DNA of 64,000 nucleotides, from NCBI RefSeq assembly GCF_904063065.1, contig NZ_CAJFCL010000004.1, forward strand, positions 372,001 through 436,000, in the 5' to 3' direction. Under the pieces are notes generated by a model that saw only the letters and a program-made list of their open reading frames with translations, made no database searches and was not told the origin of the DNA. How positions within the stretch are numbered: the stretch's first letter is position 1; each line of letters opens with the position of its first letter. This DNA is from Pseudomonas paraversuta (GTDB taxonomy: Bacteria > Pseudomonadota > Gammaproteobacteria > Pseudomonadales > Pseudomonadaceae). Made by a program: the position numbers and the translations under genes. Below are positions 47,306 through 56,124 of this stretch, one piece after another.

Positions 47306-48004
47306 TTACTCATCACAGCCATTCAGGCCGCAGGCGGGAGCTGAAACGTTTGAGTCGCACACCGCTACGCCATCCAGCTGGCGCAACCAGTCGGCAAAGG
47401 CCCGGGGCTGGCCCAGATACTTCCCTGAATCGATCACCTGATACTGACCGGACTGCTCCAGTACGAGCGTCGGGAACCCCTGAGCACCGACCCGCGCCAG
47501 CAGCGCCCGACTGTCTTTGAAGTGCGCTTGTGTCATGTCACCCCTGGCCGCAATAAAAGCCGCCTTGAATGCCTCGGCATCCAGTCCGATTTCAGCCGCC
47601 AGCTCCAGCAACAGATTTTCATCAGCAATACGCCGGCCTTCCACGTAGTGAGCCGTTTGCAGACGCCCCAACATCTCAAGTCCGCGCCCTGCCACTTGCT
47701 GCGCTGCCAATATGGCGGTGGTCGGCGGCTCTGAATCAAAAACCGCCGTGGTATCACGCAGCAGACCGTCAAAGTACGCCTCGCCAAAGGGCTGGCCAGT
47801 CAGTTCGGCAATCCGCCGATCGTGGGGCATCACATAGTCCCGCAACTGGGCCGTCACCGGGCGGCGATGGGCACCGGTCATCATGCCGCCGCCATGGGCC
47901 ACAACCGGCAAGATGCCGCGTGCAGCTTCAATCAAGGGTTTGGCGCCATAGCACCAGCCGCACAAAGGGTCGTAGATGTAATGCAAGACAGGGGTGGTGC
48001 TCAC
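47306..48004 (-). CDS. DsbA-family / FrnE-like thioredoxin-fold protein
   Basis: 232 residues, no signal peptide. YDPLCGWCYGAKPLIEA carries a CGWC active site at the first helix, and GVQGFPTLVLEQ-like GAQGFPTLVLEQ has the cis-Pro. It is likely a cytoplasmic dithiol oxidoreductase or isomerase of the FrnE group. GTG 48004 has GGAG six bases upstream and is preferred to the TTG four codons earlier. The C-terminus is rich in Cys (VCDSNVSAPACGLNGCDE), three Cys in the last 18 residues, which is unusual and may bind metal. Confidence 0.85.
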   Translation of the reverse strand: MSTTPVLHYIYDPLCGWCYGAKPLIEAARGILPVVAHGGGMMTGAHRRPVTAQLRDYVMPHDRRIAELTGQPFGEAYFDGLLRDTTAVFDSEPPTTAILAAQQVAGRGLEMLGRLQTAHYVEGRRIADENLLLELAAEIGLDAEAFKAAFIAARGDMTQAHFKDSRALLARVGAQGFPTLVLEQSGQYQVIDSGKYLGQPRAFADWLRQLDGVAVCDSNVSAPACGLNGCDE

Positions 48005-48194
48005 GGGTCGCTCCAAATGTTCAACAAGACAGGGCGCCAGCTTAGCTTTGGCTCACAAGGGGAAAAACGCCGGTATGGCTTTTAGTGTGTTTCGCGAATC
48101 GGGCGAATCAGATACAGCAAGGGCCTCGTGCCGGTGAAACAAATTGATACATATCTGCCGGACGGGCTAATGGCAATAATTAACATTAAGCAAC

Positions 48195-48213
48195 AAGAAC
48201 CATTACCATTCGC
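48195..48213. promoter_or_regulatory. Possible Fur box before the second TonB receptor
   Basis: On the minus strand gcgaatggtaatggttctt agrees with the 19-base Fur consensus at 12 positions. It lies 51 bases before the receptor ATG. An AT-rich aataattaacattaag segment lies just upstream (48176-48190) and could hold promoter elements or a second half-site. Confidence 0.45.
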
Positions 48214-48263
48214 ACCCTAAAAAATATAACCCCCGATCCCACCCGCCCGGACACTTCTCAACC

Positions 48264-50336
48264 ATGCTCTCCCCTTGCCGCTTCACGCCTCTGAATCTGG
48301 GGCTGTGTGCCTTGCTGTACGCCGGATTTGGCACGGCTGCCACCACCCTCCCCGAGCTGTCGATTAACGCCAGCGAAGCCGAGGCCGATGACCCCCGGGT
48401 CAGAGATGTCACCACTGCCACCCGTACCTCGACCCCTGCGCGTTATGTGCCGCAAGCCATCGATTCGGTGAAAACCAGCAATGTGCTGGATTACGGAATC
48501 AACACTCTGGGCGAAGCCCTGAGCGGTATTCCCAACGTCAGCAGCACGGCTGATACCCGTTTCGACAGCCTGCGCATTCGCGGATTCGACGCCAGCAACG
48601 ACTTCTATCTGGATGGTATTCGCGACGACAGCCAGTACGTTCGCGACCTGCATAACATCGAGCGCATTGAAGTGCTCAAAGGCCCGGCAGCGGTACTGTA
48701 CGGGCGTGGCAGCCAGGGCGGGATCATCAACCGCGTGAGCAAGATGCCGCAATTCGGGCGTCAATCAAGCATTCAGGCCCAAGGTGGCAGCGAAGACTTG
48801 CGCAGCCTCTATGCCGACCTCAGCGCGGACCCGAGTGACACCGTCAGCCTGCGTTTGAACATGGGCAACGAAGACAAAAACAGCTTCCGTGATCACGTCA
48901 GCGGCAATCGCCAATTGTTCGCGCCATCGATGAACTGGCAGATAACCCCGGACCTGAACTGGCTGGTGCAATACGAATACAGCCGTTACAACCGCACCCC
49001 GGATCGCGGCATCCCAAGCATCAACGGCCGGCCGGCAGATGTCAGTCGCGGCACATCCTATGGCGGGCAGAATGATTTTATCGATGACAAAACCCAGAAT
49101 CTGCGCTCACGCCTGAGCTATGAATTGAGCGACAACTGGCAACTTCGCCACACCTTGGGCGTGTTCAAGCTCGACAGCCAGTTCGAGAACACTTACCTGG
49201 TGGGCTACGACCCGAAAACGGACAAGGTCAATCGTCAGAGCTGGCAGCAGGACATGACCACCCGCAACCTTTTCAACAACCTCGAAATCGAAGGCGGTTT
49301 TGACACCTTTGGCCTTGAGCACCGCCTGTTGACCGGCCTGGAAATCGGCAGCCAGCGCCGTGACCCGAAGCTCTATAGTGCCAAGGACGTACCCGCAGTC
49401 GACGTCTACAACCCGGATCGAAACCTGCGCCCGAGCGGACCGATGCTGATTTCCAGCGACAACCACACCGAAGTCGAAAGCCAGGGCCTCTATGTTCAGG
49501 ACCAGATTCGTCTCAACGATCAATGGCAAGTGCTGGCAGGCTTGCGCTATGACCGCTTTGAAGTCGAGTCCACCAGCAATCTCAAGGACATCACCGAAGA
49601 ACGCAAAAGCCACAGCACCAGCCCGCGGCTTGGCGTGGTCTGGACACCGCTGCAAAACCATTCGTTTTACGCCTCCTGGACCAAGACCTTTTCGCCAGTG
49701 GGTGGTGGCCTGATCGGCATCACGCCGGGCGCAGCAGGGAACGCCAACGATCTGAGCCCGGAGCTGACCAAGCAGAAGGAAATCGGGGTCAAAAGCGACT
49801 GGCTGGATGATCGTTTGAGCACCACGCTGGCCGTCTACGAACTGGAACTCTACAACCGTCGGACCAAGGATCCGGATGACCCGACCATCACCCTGCTCTC
49901 GGGCCTGCAACGTTCACGGGGCATTGAGCTGACCGCCAGCGGCAAACTGGGGGGCAACTGGTACATGCGCGGTGGCATTGGCCTGCAGGATGCAACGGTG
50001 GTCAAGGACAACAACGGCTTTGAAGGCAAGCGCATCAACGGCGTAGCCAAGCACAATGGCAGCGTGTTTTTGACCTGGAAACCGGAAATGGGCTGGTACG
50101 CAGAAACAGGCCTGACCCTGGTGGGCCAGCGTTATGCGGACAACCAGAATACCGTGGTATTGCCGGGGTACGGCCGCTGGGATGCACTGGCGGGCTATCG
50201 CGAAAAGGACTGGGATGTAACCGGTGCGCTGACCAACCTCACCGACCGTTACTACTACGCCTCAGCCACCAGCGGCTCCCAGATCATGCCGGGCGAGCCC
50301 CGCAGTCTGGTGATGACCGGGACCTATAAGTTTTAA
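48264..50336 (+). CDS. TonB-dependent siderophore receptor (catecholate type likely)
   Basis: 690 residues, no STN domain. A signal peptide precedes LPELSINASEAEADD as TonB-box region. The plug has RFDSLRIRGFDASNDFYLDG and IEVLKGPAAVLYGRGSQGGI, and the barrel ends in PGEPRSLVMTGTYKF. The short plug with FDASNDFYLDGIRDD is typical of Fiu/PiuA-like catecholate receptors. It is monocistronic with a weak Fur-like site ahead. Confidence 0.92.
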   Translation: MLSPCRFTPLNLGLCALLYAGFGTAATTLPELSINASEAEADDPRVRDVTTATRTSTPARYVPQAIDSVKTSNVLDYGINTLGEALSGIPNVSSTADTRFDSLRIRGFDASNDFYLDGIRDDSQYVRDLHNIERIEVLKGPAAVLYGRGSQGGIINRVSKMPQFGRQSSIQAQGGSEDLRSLYADLSADPSDTVSLRLNMGNEDKNSFRDHVSGNRQLFAPSMNWQITPDLNWLVQYEYSRYNRTPDRGIPSINGRPADVSRGTSYGGQNDFIDDKTQNLRSRLSYELSDNWQLRHTLGVFKLDSQFENTYLVGYDPKTDKVNRQSWQQDMTTRNLFNNLEIEGGFDTFGLEHRLLTGLEIGSQRRDPKLYSAKDVPAVDVYNPDRNLRPSGPMLISSDNHTEVESQGLYVQDQIRLNDQWQVLAGLRYDRFEVESTSNLKDITEERKSHSTSPRLGVVWTPLQNHSFYASWTKTFSPVGGGLIGITPGAAGNANDLSPELTKQKEIGVKSDWLDDRLSTTLAVYELELYNRRTKDPDDPTITLLSGLQRSRGIELTASGKLGGNWYMRGGIGLQDATVVKDNNGFEGKRINGVAKHNGSVFLTWKPEMGWYAETGLTLVGQRYADNQNTVVLPGYGRWDALAGYREKDWDVTGALTNLTDRYYYASATSGSQIMPGEPRSLVMTGTYKF

Positions 50337-50338
50337 AC

Positions 50339-50388
50339 CCTGTAGTCGCTGACGAGGCTGCGATCGGGCCTCATCCGCGGCTACAGGA
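50339..50388. repeat. REP element, third class
   Basis: tgtagtcgctgacgaggctg ... gcggctacagg, an imperfect palindrome around cgatcgggcc. It lies between the convergent receptor and aguA genes and belongs to the gtagccgctg-type REP class. Confidence 0.65.
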
Positions 50389-50396
50389 GCCGTGCA

Positions 50397-51503
50397 TTAC
50401 GCCTTGCGCGGCGCCGGTTGTTGCTGGGTCAGGCAATGGATATTGCCACCGCCCAGCAGCAATTCGCGGCCCGGCACCATCACTACTTCGTGTTGCGGGA
50501 AGAGGTTTTGCAGGATGACTTTGGCCGGCGCGTCCATCGGGTCGTCAAAGCTGGGGGCGATGATGCCGCCGTTGACGATCAGGAAGTTCACGTAAGACCC
50601 GGCCAGACGTTCTGACGGGTTGCGGTCCTGACTGCCTGCCACTTTATCCACGCCGTCGCATTCTTCCTGGGTCGCATACATCGGGCCCGGGATCGGCATT
50701 TTGTGCACGACAAAAGGGCGACCCTTGGCATCGGTACTGCTTGCCAGTACGTCCATTGCGGCGTGGCAGCGCGCATAGTTGGGGTTCTGTTCATCGTCAG
50801 TCCAGGCCAGCAACACTTCGCCCGGAGCAACGTAGCAGCAGAAGTTATCCACATGGCCGTCGGTTTCGTCGTTGAACAGACCGTCCGGCAGCCAGATGAT
50901 CTTGTCCACCGCCAGATGCGAGCGCAGCACGTCTTCGATCTCTTCACGGGACAGGTGCGGGTTGCGGTTACGGTTCATCAGGCACTCGGTCGTGGTGATC
51001 AGCGTGCCTTCACCATCCACGTGGATCGAACCGCCCTCAAGCACGAAACCTTCGGTGTGATAACGCGCACTGCGTTCGATTTCGAGGATCTTGCTACCCA
51101 CCTGGCGGTCGCGGTTCCACGGGAAGTACAAACCGCCATCAAACCCGCCCCAGGCATTGAAGTCCCAGTTAACGCCGCGCACTTCACCGCTGTCATTGAT
51201 GACAAAGGTTGGCCCGCTGTCACGCACCCAGGCGTCGTCGCTGGACATCTCCACCACTCGAATATTCGGCACATCGAGGTGCGCGCAAGCATTTTCGTAC
51301 TGGCCGGCCGACACGCCGACGGTCACCGGCTCGAAACGCGCAATGGCCTTGGCCACGGCGACGTGTGCCGCCTGTGCCGGTTTGCCTCCCAACCGCCAGT
51401 TGTCCGGACGCTCGGGCCAGATCATCCAGGTCTGGGTTTGCGGAGCCCATTCGGCCGGCATGTGAAAACCGTCAGCGCGGGGCGAACTGTGCAAAGTGGT
51501 CAT
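50397..51503 (-). CDS. aguA: Agmatine deiminase AguA
   Basis: 368 residues, the normal AguA length. It hydrolyses agmatine to N-carbamoylputrescine and ammonia. The catalytic Cys is in [13 protein letters not shown] near the C-terminus; other pocket motifs are [31 protein letters not shown] and [16 protein letters not shown]. Start [15 protein letters not shown] is preferred to a longer frame. No aguB is next to it, so the second enzyme must lie elsewhere. Confidence 0.97.
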   Translation of the reverse strand: MTTLHSSPRADGFHMPAEWAPQTQTWMIWPERPDNWRLGGKPAQAAHVAVAKAIARFEPVTVGVSAGQYENACAHLDVPNIRVVEMSSDDAWVRDSGPTFVINDSGEVRGVNWDFNAWGGFDGGLYFPWNRDRQVGSKILEIERSARYHTEGFVLEGGSIHVDGEGTLITTTECLMNRNRNPHLSREEIEDVLRSHLAVDKIIWLPDGLFNDETDGHVDNFCCYVAPGEVLLAWTDDEQNPNYARCHAAMDVLASSTDAKGRPFVVHKMPIPGPMYATQEECDGVDKVAGSQDRNPSERLAGSYVNFLIVNGGIIAPSFDDPMDAPAKVILQNLFPQHEVVMVPGRELLLGGGNIHCLTQQQPAPRKA

Positions 51504-51962
51504 CGGGATCAGGACTCCAGGGAGGCGGTATAGGGGAAATCGAACACGACTAATTCTGAAACAGTGGACACAGGGCAACCATGCGTCAACCACAGGTGCT
51601 TTTATAATCGATAAATATCGGCAATAAAACGTTTATTTAATTATTTTCAAAAACCTCGATAGGCGGTTCATCCGGGGCTTTGGCCCTCCCCTTGTCGCGC
51701 CCTGCAGGCCACTGCCACCAAGCACGTAGCCATTGCCACCCAGTTTGTGGGCGGCGCTCAGCGCCATGCCCCGTGAATGTTGCTGGCCAGAGAACAGGAT
51801 TAGACATAAATACCGATATAAATCGATATTCATAAATACCTCCCGTTCAGGCGCGGCCCTGCCCGCAATGACTGCTGTCAACTTGTACTTGCACCACCTC
51901 GCACCTGCCCACAAGCTACGTGCCATACGTTTGAAGTCCATCTGGGAATAAGGGATATCCAC
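51504..51962. other. 459-base gap between aguA and rmlB
   Basis: Divergent promoters for aguA and rmlB are expected here. The visible content is a possible small minus-strand gene (51633-51833), a 10-base direct repeat cataaatacc at 51805 and 51831, and an AT-rich stretch (ttatttaattattttc) near 51631-51648. No REP element was found. Confidence 0.5.
51633..51833 (-). CDS. Possible small protein, 66 residues
   Basis: An open frame starting [20 protein letters not shown] with a strong ribosome site GGGAGG five bases upstream. The remainder is Gly- and Arg-rich ([20 protein letters not shown]) and ends [10 protein letters not shown]. The start lies on a direct repeat (ggtatttatg twice, 26 bases apart). 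I recognise no family; it could be a leader peptide or a remnant. Confidence 0.4.
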   Translation of the reverse strand: MNIDLYRYLCLILFSGQQHSRGMALSAAHKLGGNGYVLGGSGLQGATRGGPKPRMNRLSRFLKIIK

Positions 51963-53045
51963 ATGCGCATTTTAGTCACCGGCGGCGCCGGATTTATTGG
52001 TTCGGCACTGATCCGTCATCTGATCCGGAACACTGCGCACGAAGTGCTCAACCTCGATAAGTTGACCTACGCCGGTAACCTTGAATCGCTGCAAAGCATT
52101 GCCACCGACAGCCGCTACGAATTCGTCCAGGCCGACATCGTCGACCAGGGCGCGGTCAGTGCAATCATCGAACGTTTCCAGCCCCAGGCCATCATGCACC
52201 TGGCTGCGGAGTCCCACGTTGACCGTTCCATCGACGGCCCGTCGGATTTCATCCAGACCAACATTGTCGGTACTTACAGCCTGCTGGAAGCCACCCGCGC
52301 CTACTGGCTGACCCTCCCGGAGCCGGCCAGGAGCGAATTTCGTTTCCACCATATTTCGACTGACGAAGTGTATGGCGACCTGCATGGCGTCGACGATCTG
52401 TTCACCGAAACCACGCCTTATGCGCCAAGCTCGCCGTACTCGGCCAGCAAAGCGGCCTCCGACCACCTGGTCCGCGCCTGGAACCGCACTTACGGCTTGC
52501 CGGTTTTGCTGACCAACTGTTCGAACAACTACGGTCCTTTCCATTTCCCGGAAAAACTGATTCCGCTGGTCATTCTCAATGCGCTGGCCGGTAAACCGCT
52601 GCCGGTGTATGGCAACGGCCTGCAAGTGCGTGACTGGCTGTTCGTTGAAGACCACGCCCGCGCCCTGCTTAAAGTGGTGACCGAAGGTGTGGTCGGCGAG
52701 ACTTACAACATCGGCGGCCACAACGAGCAAAAGAACATCGACGTGGTGCGCAGTATTTGTGCCCTGCTCGAGGAGCTGGCGCCAGAGCATCCGCCAGGGG
52801 TTGCACAGTTTGCCGACCTGATTACCTTCGTGACTGACCGCCCTGGCCACGATCAGCGCTACGCCATCGATGCCAGCAAAATCGAACGTGAGCTGGGCTG
52901 GGTTCCTGAAGAAACGTTCGAAACCGGCCTGCGCAAAACCGTGCAGTGGTACCTGGATAACCTGGAGTGGTGCAAGCGCGTTCAGGATGGCAGCTACCAG
53001 GGCCAGCGCCTGGGGTTCACCGAGGCCAAGGATCTGCTGGCATGA
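51963..53045 (+). CDS. rmlB: dTDP-glucose 4,6-dehydratase RmlB
   Basis: 360 residues. It converts dTDP-glucose to dTDP-4-keto-6-deoxyglucose. The NAD loop [15 protein letters not shown], the active motif [11 protein letters not shown] and the [12 protein letters not shown] (Tyr-x3-Lys) are present. Its stop overlaps the rmlD ATG. It provides the precursor for dTDP-rhamnose in LPS or glycolipids. Confidence 0.98.
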   Translation: MRILVTGGAGFIGSALIRHLIRNTAHEVLNLDKLTYAGNLESLQSIATDSRYEFVQADIVDQGAVSAIIERFQPQAIMHLAAESHVDRSIDGPSDFIQTNIVGTYSLLEATRAYWLTLPEPARSEFRFHHISTDEVYGDLHGVDDLFTETTPYAPSSPYSASKAASDHLVRAWNRTYGLPVLLTNCSNNYGPFHFPEKLIPLVILNALAGKPLPVYGNGLQVRDWLFVEDHARALLKVVTEGVVGETYNIGGHNEQKNIDVVRSICALLEELAPEHPPGVAQFADLITFVTDRPGHDQRYAIDASKIERELGWVPEETFETGLRKTVQWYLDNLEWCKRVQDGSYQGQRLGFTEAKDLLA

Positions 53046-53932
53046 GTAACGGCGCAGCGCCCTTGAAAATCCTGATCAGCGGCAAAACAGGCCAGGTCGC
53101 CATCGAACTGCAGAAGCACCTTGCCGGCCTGGGCCAGCTGATAGTGCTGGGTCGTGACGAGCTTGATCTGAGCAAGCCCGAGCAAATCCGCGCGCAGGTT
53201 CGGGCCCACCAGCCTGACCTGATCATCAATGCGGCCGCGCACACCGCGGTGGATCTGGCCGAAAGCGAGCCTGAGCTGGCATTTGCCATCAATGGCATCG
53301 CGCCCGGAGTGTTTGCTGAAGAAGCGGCGGCCCTGGGCATTCCGCTGATTCACTACTCCACTGATTATGTGTTCGACGGCAACAAGCCTGCGCCCTACAC
53401 CGAAGACGATGTTCCCAACCCGTTGGGTGTCTACGGCAAGAGCAAGCTGGCGGGCGAGCAGGCAATTGCAGCGACCGGTGCTGACTGTCTGATTTTGCGC
53501 ACCAGCTGGGTGTACTCCACCCACGGCAAGAACTTCCTGCTGACCATGCAGCGCCTGCTGCAAGAAAGGCCGGAGCTGCGGGTGGTGGCGGACCAGGTCG
53601 GCGCGCCTACCTGGGCGGGCACCATTGCCCGCAGCACGCGCCTGTTGATCGAGCGCTGGCAAGCCGCAGAAGCCGGAGCATGGGGGATTTACCACCTTAC
53701 GGCCCAGGGCGAAACCTCGTGGTTTGGTTTTACCCAGGCCATTGCCGAACACCTGTCAGCCCAGGGCAAGCCTTGCGCAACCCTGGAGCCGATCCCGGCC
53801 AGCGCCTATCCGACACCGGCTGCCCGGCCACAAAACTCGCGTCTTGATTGCAGCCGCCTTGAGCGCGAGTGGCACGTCGCTCAGCCCGCCTGGCAAAACG
53901 CATTACGTGAGTGCCTGGCCGCGCAACACTGA
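53042..53932 (+). CDS. rmlD: dTDP-4-dehydrorhamnose reductase RmlD
   Basis: 296 residues. The NADPH loop reads [15 protein letters not shown], followed by [19 protein letters not shown] and [12 protein letters not shown] (catalytic Tyr and Lys). Start [14 protein letters not shown] overlaps the rmlB stop (ATGA). In P. aeruginosa the operon is rmlBDAC; here no rmlA or rmlC follows, only REP-rich DNA and then dctB. Confidence 0.97.
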   Translation: MSNGAAPLKILISGKTGQVAIELQKHLAGLGQLIVLGRDELDLSKPEQIRAQVRAHQPDLIINAAAHTAVDLAESEPELAFAINGIAPGVFAEEAAALGIPLIHYSTDYVFDGNKPAPYTEDDVPNPLGVYGKSKLAGEQAIAATGADCLILRTSWVYSTHGKNFLLTMQRLLQERPELRVVADQVGAPTWAGTIARSTRLLIERWQAAEAGAWGIYHLTAQGETSWFGFTQAIAEHLSAQGKPCATLEPIPASAYPTPAARPQNSRLDCSRLEREWHVAQPAWQNALRECLAAQH

Positions 53933-54309
53933 CCTGCGCAGAAACTGCTGTCAGCATCGCTGGCAAGCCAGCTCCTACAACAAAGGCCGGGTATAACTGC
54001 CCTGTGCCAACCCTGTGGAAGCTGGCGCTACAACAAAGGCTGGGTTTACTGTGGGAGCTGGCTTGCCAGCGATAGCCGCAACACGGTCCGCCAGTGCACC
54101 CTCGCCGTCTGCATCGCTACAACAAAGACCGGATATAACTGCCCTGCGCAAACCCTGTGGGAGCTGGCGCTACAACAAAGGCTGGGTTTACTGTGGGAGC
54201 TGGCTTGCCAGCGATAGCCGCAACGCGATCCGCCAGTGCACCCTCGCCGCCTGCATCGCTACAACAAAGGCTGGGTATACTGCGCCGTACTCTCGCGGCG
54301 CATTATTCG
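53933..54309 (+). repeat. REP-rich tandem duplication between rmlD and dctB
   Basis: A unit of 142 bases beginning near aaccctgtgg (54010) recurs at 54152, with shared gctggcgctacaacaaaggc, ctgtgggagctggcttgcca and ccagtgcaccctcgcc. A third partial start lies near 54253 (gcatcgctacaacaaaggct). REP palindromes of the gtgggagctggcttgccagc class are at 53957, 54051 and 54193. Two mismatches separate the units (acacggtccg versus acgcgatccg), so the duplication is not brand new. No gene is seen here. Confidence 0.88.
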
Positions 54310-56124
54310 ATGATCACGACCCCTTCAGTTCCTCGCAGACCCCGCTGGCGCAGCCTGGCCTTGCTGGCATTGTGTCTGGCGCCTTTGCTGTGGCCGCTGC
54401 AACACCTGGCCGAGCGCTATTACCGCAGTGAACTGGCCGGGCAAAATCGCCAGACCCTCGATCTCTATGTCGCCAACCTGCTGGGCACCCTGCATCGTTA
54501 TGAAGTGCTGCCGCAGATCCTCGGCGAGCTGCCTGCGCTGCGTGCCGTGCTGGCAAATCCGGAGGACCCGCGGGCCCAGGCCAGGGCCAATGAGTTGCTC
54601 AATGACATCAGCACCCAGACCGGCGCGGTGGTGATGTACCTGCTGGACACCCATGGCGACACCCTGGCCACATCGAACTGGGATAAAAACGACAGTTTTA
54701 TCGGCCGCAATTTCGCCTTCCGCCCCTATTTCAGCGAAGCGATGGAAGGCAAGCTGGGGCGTTTCTTCGGGCTGGGTACCACCTCCGGCAAACGCGGCTA
54801 TTACTTTGCCGCACCGGTCCTGGAAGGCGATAAAAAAATCGGTGTACTGGTGGTCAAGGTCGACCTCGATCACACCGAACAGCTGTGGGGCAAGACCCCC
54901 GAACAACTGCTGATGACCGACCACAACGGTGTGGTCATTCTTACTTCCCGTCCGGAATGGCGTTTCCGCGCCACCCGCGATCTGTCACCAGAAGAGCGCG
55001 AGGCCATTTTCGCCATCCTGCCCTACCCGACCCGCGACCCGCAGCCGCTCAAACTCGACTTGAGTGCCTGGCTGGTACAGACCCAGAAAATCGACGAAAC
55101 CGGCTGGAGCGTCAACATTCTTGCCCCACGCACCCTGATCGACCGGCCGGTACGCACGGCACTGGCCATCGGCGGCGCAACCTTGCTGGTGGTGATGCTG
55201 TTGATCAGTTTGATGATGCAGCGCCGGCGCCATTACCTTGAACGCATCGCCTTCGAGGGCAAGGCGCGCCGCGAGCTGGAAATGCGTGTGGCAGAACGTA
55301 CCAGTGATCTCGAAGGCCTCAACCAGCGGCTGCGCAAGGAAGTGCTGGAGCGCGAACAGGCGCAACAGGAGCTGGTGCGCGCTCAGGACGATCTGGTGCA
55401 GGCGGGCAAACTGTCAGCGCTGGGTACCATGTCCGCCAGCATCAGCCACGAACTCAATCAACCGCTGGCGGCCATTCGCAGCTATGCCGAAAACGCTGAA
55501 GTGCTGCTCGATCACCAGCGCATCGAAGACGCGCGCGGCAATCTCAAATTGATCAACGAACTGACTGGCCGCATGGCGTCGATTATCGCGCACCTGCGCG
55601 CCTTCGCCCGCCGTGATCGGCATGCGCCGGAAAGCGTCGCCCTGCAACCGGCGCTGGACGATGCCCTGGCGTTACTGGCCAAGCGCCGGCGCAGCATGGA
55701 GGTGGAGCTGATTCGCGACTTGCCTGCCGCCACGCTGTGGGTCGAGGCCGGTGAAACACGTTTGCGCCAGGTGCTGGGCAACTTGCTGGCCAACGCGCTC
55801 GATGCCCTGACCGAGAAAGGTCCGCCCCGGCGTTTGTGGCTAAGTGCCCAATCCACCCCGGAAGGCGTCACCCTGTACATTCGCGACAATGGCCCGGGGT
55901 TTTGCATGGAAGCTCTGGGCCGCGCCGGTGAGCCTTTCTACACCACCAAAACCCGTACTCAGGGGCTGGGGCTGGGACTGGCCATCTGCGACACGCTGAT
56001 CCGCGCGTTTGGCGGCGAGTTGTTGTTCGCCAACCACAAGGAAGGCGGTGCCTTAATTACCCTACGTCTGCGCGCAGGTGCGCCGGGCGTCAGCTTGCAA
56101 GCTTCCGAGGACTCCAGGTCATGA
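54310..56124 (+). CDS. dctB: C4-dicarboxylate sensor kinase DctB
   Basis: 604 residues. Two membrane segments (about 12-30 and 285-310) flank a periplasmic double Cache sensor containing MYLLDTHGDTLATSNWD, NFAFRPYFSEAMEGKLG and GTTSGKRGYYFAAPV. A coiled coil leads to HisKA with the His in SASISHELNQPLAAIRSY (about residue 380) and HATPase_c ending TQGLGLGLAI. Start MITTPSVPRRPRWR lies past the duplication; an upstream extension would read repeat DNA. Coupled to dctD (ATGA). Confidence 0.95.
   Translation: MITTPSVPRRPRWRSLALLALCLAPLLWPLQHLAERYYRSELAGQNRQTLDLYVANLLGTLHRYEVLPQILGELPALRAVLANPEDPRAQARANELLNDISTQTGAVVMYLLDTHGDTLATSNWDKNDSFIGRNFAFRPYFSEAMEGKLGRFFGLGTTSGKRGYYFAAPVLEGDKKIGVLVVKVDLDHTEQLWGKTPEQLLMTDHNGVVILTSRPEWRFRATRDLSPEEREAIFAILPYPTRDPQPLKLDLSAWLVQTQKIDETGWSVNILAPRTLIDRPVRTALAIGGATLLVVMLLISLMMQRRRHYLERIAFEGKARRELEMRVAERTSDLEGLNQRLRKEVLEREQAQQELVRAQDDLVQAGKLSALGTMSASISHELNQPLAAIRSYAENAEVLLDHQRIEDARGNLKLINELTGRMASIIAHLRAFARRDRHAPESVALQPALDDALALLAKRRRSMEVELIRDLPAATLWVEAGETRLRQVLGNLLANALDALTEKGPPRRLWLSAQSTPEGVTLYIRDNGPGFCMEALGRAGEPFYTTKTRTQGLGLGLAICDTLIRAFGGELLFANHKEGGALITLRLRAGAPGVSLQASEDSRS

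Noticed and set aside
53957..54250. Repeated units considered as a CRISPR array
   Set aside because: Units are 142 bases with REP palindromes and almost identical spacers; no short constant repeat with unique spacers and no cas genes.
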